From Omphalotus guepiniiformis (Eukaryota; Basidiomycota; Agaricomycetes; Agaricales; Omphalotaceae): 64,000 nucleotides of DNA. The stretch spans positions 1,798,001 through 1,862,000 of the forward strand of contig JAQOOI010000064.1 in assembly GCA_028554645.1 (NCBI GenBank), written 5' to 3'. The position numbers and the translations under genes were made by a program. Below the pieces are notes generated by a model. The model ran no database searches. It was not told the origin of the DNA and saw only the letters and a program-made list of their open reading frames with translations. The first letter of the stretch is position 1, and the number at the start of each line of letters is the position of its first letter. Shown here in pieces: positions 55,747 to 64,000 of the stretch.

Positions 55747-56610
55747 TTTTTCAGTTCCTGTACTGACTATAGTAATCGGACTTCCTCTACAGCAACGAGC
55801 GTCGCGTACGCTATACAGTATTCTGTTTACCCCCCGAGGCTTGAGATCCTATGCACAGGACCCGAAAATGGATTCTGCGACTGTCCACATCTATGATACC
55901 TACCATATTTACATCCACAAAATTCCCGTCATCATAGATCTAAGAAACAGACTTCTCTACCTTTTCATTCTGAAACCCCATCGTACAAGATAGGCTCATT
56001 GGAAGTATCTAGAACAATAGAAGAGTAGTGATAGATTCAATTTAATCACCAATTCTGCGTTAGCATCATCTTGAGTCGCTCCTGGCCTTTGATTCTTTTC
56101 TCATATTATATCGGATAGTGTAGTATCAGTGTGCTGACACCACCAGAGTCAACAATACAGATTGTACTCCATATTGAGGGCCTCGAGCTGGGATATTAGG
56201 CAGTGAGGAAAATACTTAGCGCTTAGCACTAAAAACGGATTCCAAGTAGCATGTATAACGTCCAAGTCTACCTCGTTGAAACCTGGTGTCTTCAGAACTT
56301 GAATAGCCTGAACTCAGACTGCAGCTTATGTGTGACAAAAGCAACGTAAGTGCGTCCTTATATACCAATTTTCAATCTCCGACAGGCGACTGGATGGGAA
56401 TATACAGACTCCGTTTTAAACTCGCTGGCCACAAGCGACGACCGTCAACATTGGGGACGGCTGTCGAGTAAGAGTCGTGTACACCGTCTTCTAACCTTCT
56501 CCCATTCACCCATCCACTATTCTTCTACGATTCCTCCTCCAAAAACAGCCACCGGACCCGGAAACGCAGGAGTCCGGCGGTCGGTCACCCCGTCGAGGAC
56601 GGGCTCGCAT
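55747..56610. other. Spacer between RTCA and NOT1, probably with NOT1 5' leader or extra exon
   Basis: An 864-base spacer. The frame upstream of the chosen NOT1 ATG stays open to about 56350, and its last part (PPPKTATGPGNAGVRRSVTP) looks like a disordered NOT1 N-terminus. A further upstream first exon carrying the true ATG is therefore possible. Nothing else recognised. Confidence 0.45.
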
Positions 56611-59600
56611 ATGGACGGTCTGACAAACAGCCCGAAGAACATAGATACCATCGTGAAGACGCAGGTTGTTTTTCTGCTGTCTACATTGACGGAAGACAAT
56701 TTCGAGCGAAATCAGTTGGAAATCCGATCCGTGCGTCTTTTATATCACCTTGCGCCATTCAAGTATTGACAATGACTTGCCTTCTTTTGCAGCTTTCTGA
56801 GCAACACGGAATAGACACATACTTGCATTTCATTCGACGTCTCATTGCCCATTCTCAGCCACGTCCTCCTGCCAACAGCCCGCCTGGTACTTTTGACACT
56901 TCGACGTCGCTCACGTTCCAGCTACTCGTACAGGAAATCCAGCGGCTGGCACGAGATCCCTTTCTTGCAGACCGATTCCGCGACGGAATCGACAGGGGCG
57001 AGGGAGATATCTTTAGGCACTTTGACCTCGTTAGGTTCGCTGACCGAGTCGGTCTACGCCCCCTTGAGCGGCTCGTACTCGCGTCGTCTATCGTTTCGGC
57101 TACCACGACAAGGAAGGAATTGGTGTTTCAAGCCAATTCAATAATCAAGATGGACTTCGAGAACGCTGTATTGAGCTTATGTCACAATCCGTCCTTCGAC
57201 CATGCGGATTTGTCTCCGAATCAAGTTGCTAAGCTTATGGCGAACCTATTATCCGACCCGCCATTAGAGGCTCCTGTGCTTGACGCTTCACAGCGTGAAG
57301 CACTCATAATAGCTGCTCAGACAAAATACGGCAAGGAAACTGTTGCTCCTATGCTACAGCGAATTTTCCCCACTTTAAGCTTACCTGCGGGAGCATCTCT
57401 TGCCCAGACTCTGCTTCAGTTAGGCCCCGAAATCACTGGCGATTCTGACGTGGTTCGCGCTCTTCTCTCAAGATTCGGAATTTCGGATGCTTCTCCACCT
57501 CGGGATGAGCAGGTTGTTCAACTGGTTCTGACTCTCAGTCGAAAGGCGACTGAAGGAAATGTACTATGTGACGTTCCAGCGCTTATTAGAGCTTTAGCCA
57601 GCTTTCACAACAATCTCAACTGGGCAGACGTTATTAAGTCATTCGATCTTCCTGACCGTCATGGTGTGGACACGCCGACTCTCAAGCTCCTCATCGCCAT
57701 CCTCCTCAATTGCTCTCGTGATACCGAACCTCATGCCGTGACGGGTTTCTGGTCTATATGGTCCAATTCCCTGTATCAACTCCGCCTCCTTGACGCCCTT
57801 CTCTCCCTCCCAGCTGATACTTTCAATTTTGTTCACCTCCCTGGTCGCAGAATCGTCACCGTTGACGATGTCGCCATAGCCAGCCCTACAATTAAATCTC
57901 TCGCTGCAAATGTTCAAGGTCATACCTGGAATTCGCTTGATTTGTTTGAAGTGCTGGTTAGAATGGCGGGTTCAGACTCGGTAGAGATCCGGAACGTTGT
58001 ACGGGAAATGCTAGACAAAGCTATTAAAATCAGTGCAGAGCTTGTTCATATGGGCCTCCTACAGGTTCCCGTGAGTCATCATATTCTGCCTGTGGATGCT
58101 CTCTGATTTTTTGATGATGTTTTTGAATGCGTACAGGACGCACCCTGGAATGAGATCCGGCTTGAATACTCTCGGAAACTTCTTGCCATGTTCCTTGCTG
58201 GACATCCAAACCATCAATTAGTCTTCATGCGCATATGGCAAATAGAACCGACTTATCTGACGGATGCATTTCGAGACTTCTATCAAGAAAATCCTCTCAA
58301 CATTACACGTATTCTAGATGTCGCTCAGGACCTCAAAGTATGTATCGTTTTCCCTTCGCGTGTCGAATCGAGCTCACCAAACATTCCCTTCTTCTTGTCA
58401 GATCCTCGAAGCTCTTCTGGAAGTGCGTCCTTTTGGCTTTGCATTGGACGTAGCTGCCTTGGCTTCAAGAAGAGAATACCTCAACCTGGACAAATGGTTG
58501 CTGGATAATGTGACGAATCATGGGGCAGAGTTTCTTCATGCGGTTCTTGCATTTTTGGAAGAAAAGATGGACAGTGAGAAGGCGATTAGAATGGCAGATC
58601 CTCAGCCCGAGGCCAGGACAATGTCGCTAAATCCAAATACAATCACTATCATTCTGAGAATGTTGCGAAATAGGTACACCTACTACAGCATCTCTCTGAT
58701 TTTTGCTCACTCTTTTATCATCGCAGCCAAACTCAGATGGCAGAAGGGGACAAGCAGTCTTGGATGGATGTCAAGAACCTCTGTCTGCAAGTACATCCAC
58801 GTCTAATGAGCATGATGCCAAACTCGGACGTGGAGCCAGGCTATACCGTCATCAACTACCCGCCTGAAATTGAAGCCGAGGTCGATGGGATTTACAAGCA
58901 GATGTACGACGAGAACACTACAATCGACGAAGTCATTGTCAGGCTGCAACGTTACAAGGACTCAGCTAATACCCGCGAGCATGAGGTGTTTTCCTGCATG
59001 CTTCATTTCCTCTTCGACGAGTACAAATTCTTTCAATCCTACTACCCTGCTCGCGAGCTTGCCATGACGGGATATTTGTTTGGGTCACTCATCCAGCATG
59101 AGTTGATTGATTACATTCCCTTGGGAATAGCGATTCGGTACATCGTGGATGCGCTGAAGTGTCCACCCGAAACAAATCTTTTCAAGTTTGGACTACAAGC
59201 GTTAGGCCGGTTCGAAGGAAGGTTAGCGGAGTGGAGGCCACTGTGCGAGAAACTGGCAGAGAATAGCAGTTTAGCCGAGGCTAGACCGGAGTTGGTGGCG
59301 AATCTGCACAGGTTCCTTGCAGCGACTGGAGACGGAAATGCCCTTGGAAGTGAAGGGAGGGCTTTGAGTGTGGGAGGGCCAGCGAGTATACAATCCCAGC
59401 CTCCTCTGGAGATAATACCGGTGTTTACCGCCATTCAACCGGACTCTATTGAAGGAGAGGCTGAGCGACCACCGGAGGAACTTTCCGACAAAATCTTGTT
59501 TATCGTGAACAACCTTGCGCCCAGCAACTTCACTGCCAAGCTTTCTGAGATGCAGGAGCTTTTCAAAGACGAGTATTCGCGATGGTTTGCGAATTATCTC

Positions 59601-62600
59601 GTGGATCAACGTATCAGCACTGAACCAAACAATCACTCCCTCTATCTTCGCTTCCTGGATGGACTCGATCGAAAGACGTTGTTCAAATTCATTCTTCACG
59701 AGACGTTCGTAAAATCAGCAAGTGTGCTGAATTCGGAACGAGCATTGCAGTTTGGTTCGGAGAGGACAACACTGAAGAATGTCGGAGCATGGTTGGGCAG
59801 CATTACACTTGCTCGGGATATGCCTATCAAGCACAAGAACCTGTCATTCAAAGACCTACTTATCGAGGGTTATGAGAGTGGAAGAAGCGTTGTCGCAATA
59901 CCTTTCGTATGCAAGGTTCTTGAGGGATGTGCTCGTTCCAAGGTTTTCAAGGCTCCTAATCCATGGCTGATGGCAGTAATGAGCCTACTCGCAGAATTAT
60001 ACTTTTTTGCCGACCTCAAGCTGAACTACAAGTTTGAGATCGAGGTACTGTGCACGAGTCTAGATATCAATCTCGATGCTGTCGAGCCTTCCACGATCTT
60101 GCGCGCAAGGCCAATAGCAGACTCACTGGCAGGGCCTCCTCTTCCTGAGTATGTCGGAGACATCGATGCGCTGCCGATGGGTGGCTATGACCCTTCTGCC
60201 GGTGCTGGCGGGACGCCTGGACTTGGAGCGGGAGTTGGGGTCGGCGTTGGTGCACACTTAGCCAACGAAGCTCAGCAACAGGTAATACCTTTGGGTCCTG
60301 CGAGTCCATCCGACCCAGCTCGGGTTCTAGGTCCACATATTGAAAACATTCTGACGGCATTGGCAAATATGACGCATATCAGTGCACAATTAGTGCCGCT
60401 GAACTCAAACCCGACTTTCAAGCGCGCAGTGACCTTTGCTGTTGATAGAGCAGTACGAGAGGTGAATTTACATTGATGCGTGTGATAAATTTGGTCATTG
60501 ACTATTGGCTGATTCAGATTATTCTCCCTGTTGTTGAGCGATCTGTCACAATCGCTGGCATTTCGACGCGGGAGCTGGTCGCAAAGGACTTTTCCACCGA
60601 GTCTAATGAAGACAAAATGCGCAAGGCAGGTCACCTTATGGCACAGAAGCTTGCTGGCAGTCTTGCATTGGTTACGTGCAAGGAACCTTTAAAAAGCAAT
60701 CTAGCTGTACACATCCGTCAATTCCTAGCCGATAACGGGTTCAGTGAGGTGAGTACTTCTTCTCAATATGAAACGCGCAACTCATGAGTGTGTTTGTAGA
60801 TTGCGCAAAACGAGCAAGTCATTGCTATCTTGGTTGCGGATCACCTAGAGATTGCATGTGCTGCTATCGAAAAGGCGGCTATGGAAAGGGCAGTGCTGGA
60901 TGTCGATGAAGGCTTTGCTGGAGCATACGAAGCCAGGCGTCGGCATCGTGAGGTAGTCTGAATATTTATTCTTACTTCATCGCCATTTCTCTTACATCGT
61001 TTTCTCAAAGTTACGAATCGCTGCATCATTTTTCGACCCGTCCGTCGTCGGTCTGGCTCAGTTTAATCTTTCCCTCCCCGACCCTCTGCGCATCAAAGCA
61101 AGCGGCGTGCAACCCAACCAAGCCAGTGTCTACGAGGATTTTGGTACGACCAGCCGTCATATTCACTGCTGGTCCTGTTTGTTCATCGTCTTTTTCACAC
61201 TAGGTATGGACGTAAAGAGAAGAGCCACTAGTCGGCCAAGCTCTACAATGTCTTTTGGAACTCCTGGAGTATATGCCCCGTCTCCTGCTCCAGATTCCTT
61301 GGTCAACCATTCGGTCACCAGCCACCAGGAGGCTATGGAACGGTTTGGTGTGCTGACAAGAGACTTAGAAGCTGTTGTTACTCAATTACCGGTCACAACT
61401 CTCGCCGCTCTCCCTCCAAATCATGATGTGCGGTATCTCATCAGGAATGTCCTCAGCCTTGCTGCAGATGCTGGTGATCGCCAGCGCACGCCACTGCAGA
61501 TGTCGCAGAAAATTGTGCAACTTCTATACAAAACGCCTTCGCCACTTGGTCGTGAGGTCTACGTCGCGTTGCTGGACCAACTGTGTCAGTCCTTTGAGGA
61601 TGTCGCCAAGGAAGCCATAACATGGCTACTGTATGCCGAGGATGAAGTGAGTCTTCTCTCTCCGTCAGAGTGAGTTGCATGTGTACTGAAGAGTTCATAT
61701 TAGCGAAAATACAATATCCCGGTTACAGTAACACTCCTGCGCAGTGAATTGATCAATGTCTCCCTGTTAGATCAGCAGCTTGCGAAGATGTTGTACATCG
61801 AAGCTCGACCTAACTTACTGAACTATGTGGCAGGTTTGATTCGGGATTGTCTTTCTCACCAGCCTCCAGTAGCGACCCAGACTCAATTCTCTTATTCGCT
61901 CGAACTTCTTAGCCAACTGTCTCAATCGGGTAAGGCTAACGAAGAGTAAGCTAGGTTTATTCTCAAAGCCTTCCACTGTCTGAACAATATTAATTTCAGA
62001 GTGAACAAGCTTTTGGACGATCTGCGCAGTGTCAGGCGTACTCCGGCTCTTGCTATAACACCCGAAGTTCGCCAGCCTTCGACGAAGCCTGGAAATGAGC
62101 AGATGAGAGAGAGGCTTCTCATCTGGTTCCAGCAGTGGGTCAACATCTACCAGCGATCGCACTCTCCCGAAAAAAACTTTGTATCATTCATCACACAGCT
62201 TACGAAGCAAGGTATTGTCAAAGAAGAAGACTCTTCGTCACTCTTCTTCCGTGTCTGCGCCGAGTCAAGCGTCAACAGCTATCTCAAGTGCATGGCTGCT
62301 GGTGAATACGACTACGCGTTTCAAGCTCTGGATGCAATGTCGAGACTGATCGTGTACATGATCAAGTACCACGGAGACCCATCTGGTGTCAATGACGATC
62401 AAGCAAAAGCTCACTATCTGTCCAAGATTCTCTCGATCTTCGTCCTGGTGTTAGCCAATCATCATGAAGAACAGGGAGTCGCTTTCCAGCAGAAACCTTT
62501 CTTCAGGTTCTTTTCAAGCTTAATCAATGATTTACACGCTATGGAGCCACATCTAGGAACAGCTTACTTCCAGCTGCTGTTCTGCATAAGGTTCGTTGGC

Positions 62601-63798
62601 GACACCTGGTGTACCAAATATTAGTATTAACATTTTTGTTCAGTGACACGTTCATTTCCCTTCAACCGACACATTTCCCTGGGTTTTCATTCTCTTGGAT
62701 GTGTCTCATCTCTCACAGGCTATTTATGCCTAAACTACTACTTTCTGAAAATCGAGAGGTAAGGAAGCTTCGGCTTTTCAAGATAAAAGGGACAAACGCT
62801 GATTTCCACGGGCCATTTCATTTAGGGCTGGTCTGCATTCCACAAATTGTTGTTGTCTCTATTCAAATTTCTGGCGCCATTCCTGAAGACAGCTGATCTT
62901 CAGCTTGCGGCGCGAGACCTCTACCGTGGAGCGCTTCGGCTTCTCTTGGTCCTGCTACACGACTTCCCTGAGTTCCTGAGTGAATACTACTTTACTCTCT
63001 GTGATGCGATCCCACCTCGTTGCATACAACTCCGAAATATCATACTTAGCGCATTCCCTCCTACCCTCATTCTACCCGACCCACACCTGCGTAACATTGC
63101 CCTTGATTCGATCCCTGAAATGGGACCGATTCCTCCAATTCTTTCTGACTTCACTTCCGCGTTGAAGAGCACTGACCTTCGGGGACATTTGGACCAGTTT
63201 TTACTGGGCCGTGCGCCTTCGTTTTTACTGTCGCTCAAAGACAGGTTGCGATACCCCGGTATGACGGAAGGAATGGCGGATTCTTATAATTTGTCGCTGA
63301 TCAACTGTCTGGTGATGTACATTGGAGTGTCTTCCGTGGCGCAAGCCAAAGCGCGAAGTGGCACGTCGGTGTTCATTCCCAGCGACCCAGGAGTGGTAGG
63401 CCTACAATACCTGGCCACGAACATTGACATTGAAGGACAGCATCATTTGCTGAGTGCTGTTGTGCTGCATTTGCGATACCCCAATGCGCATACCCATTGG
63501 TTCAGCGCACTCTTACTGCATCTGTTCATGGAGGTGAAGGATGATAAATTTAGAGAGGTGATGACGAAGGTCTTGCTGGAACGATTCATCGTACACAGGC
63601 CTCACCCGTGGGGCGCGTTGGTGACGTTTATCGAGCTGCTGAGAAATCCGAAGTATGAGTTCTGGAGCAAGGAGTTTATTCGAATTGCCCCAGAGGTTTC
63701 TCTGCTTCTCGAAAGTGTATGGAGTCTTTCTCGAAGCGGGTATTCTCCGTGTGCTGACTATCTGTAAACAGGTTGCCGCATCTATCTTTCAACAGTAG
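56611..63798 (+). CDS. NOT1: CCR4-NOT complex scaffold subunit Not1
   Basis: Scaffold of the main cytoplasmic deadenylase; binds Caf1/Ccr4, Not2-Not5, Caf40 and decapping activators. First in-frame ATG 56611 (MDGLTNSPKNIDTIVKTQVV). N-terminal HEAT region: SLTFQLLVQEIQRLARDPF, DLFEVLVRMAGSDSVEIRNV, FLAGHPNHQLVFMRIWQI. Middle: QSWMDVKNLCLQVHPRLMSM with MIF4G region ENTTIDEVIVRLQRYKDSAN, REHEVFSCMLHFLFDEYKFF, FVCKVLEGCARSKVFKAPNP, then VERSVTIAGISTRELVAKDF (Caf40-binding region). C-terminal Not1 superhelix: HFPGFSFSWMCLISHRLFMP, LHDFPEFLSEYYFTLCDAIP, LRNIILSAFPPTLILPDPHL, FWSKEFIRIAPEVSLLLES. A final intron (GTATGG to AACAG) leads to VAASIFQQ and stop at 63796-63798. About 2,150 residues. All introns are GT-AG. 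Confidence 0.95.
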
Positions 63799-64000
63799 AA
63801 TTTGAGTCGTTCTGAGTAATCTTGCTATCTTTTTTTCTGTTTGCAATATCTCCTATCTCTATTTTCTGGGTTTTCCTTCTTCACTTTTTTACTGCACATT
63901 GTATTGTAACAATATTTGATTATCGCCATTCTCAAGTGTTGAAACGGTGTAACATGACAAACGAACTTACGATGACGAAACGCGCGAGATACCGGGGCCC

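Overview
This window is nuclear DNA of a filamentous basidiomycete, most likely a mushroom-forming Agaricomycete. It carries single-copy eukaryotic housekeeping genes (RPT1, VMA1, NOT1, COG4, HOOK, MCMBP) cut by many short introns of about 50-60 bases, fungal-only families (NHA1 antiporter, PalI/SUR7 proteins, a Zn2Cys6 factor, RRT8/LDS, a GPI-anchored GH13), and very short intergenic gaps. No bacterial operon, CRISPR array, rRNA, convincing tRNA or intact transposon was seen.

Layout. 0.2-3.1 kb: mitochondrial ribosomal protein uL15m (minus) diverging from tRNA dimethylallyltransferase MOD5 (plus). 3.5-13.5 kb, minus strand: a two-PHD-finger Rco1-like protein and a very large Ser-rich DYRK kinase (Pom1/Dyrk2 type). 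14-15 kb: a small Zn2Cys6 factor. 15-20.3 kb: a gene-poor island with short tandem repeats and a diverged duplication. 20.3-26.6 kb: mitochondrial PDK/BCKDK-type kinase, then RPT1 and VMA1 sharing a 181-base divergent promoter with a CACGTG palindrome. 27.3-32.4 kb: Na+/H+ antiporter NHA1 and phosphoribo/phosphoglucomutase. 32.7-35.5 kb: COG4. 36.9-41.2 kb: a GPI-anchored GH13 alpha-glucan enzyme diverging from a sugar transporter. 41.6-49.8 kb: two PalI/SUR7 paralogues flanking an O-methyltransferase, MCMBP and an RRT8-like protein. 50.8-63.8 kb: HOOK dynein adaptor, RNA 3'-phosphate cyclase and the CCR4-NOT scaffold NOT1.

How the genes relate: most neighbours are unrelated housekeeping genes. 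Functional pairing is plausible for uL15m/MOD5 (translation), RPT1/VMA1 (protein turnover and acidification), and GH13/sugar transporter (glucan and sugar handling), each from a shared promoter.

The most unusual signal is in the splicing architecture. I rebuilt splice junctions by hand from reading frame and conserved family motifs. Most fit GT-AG. In four conserved genes (MOD5, RPT1, VMA1, the phosphomutase) the only junction that preserves an invariant motif has an ordinary GT donor but no AG acceptor. In three of these the intron end copies the last 4-7 bases of the upstream exon. A similar junction is probable in GH13 and weaker ones occur in the DYRK kinase and Rco1. There are also micro-exons of 5, 8 and 14 bases and one likely GC-AG intron. 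CDS coordinates below are gene spans from start codon to stop codon, introns included.
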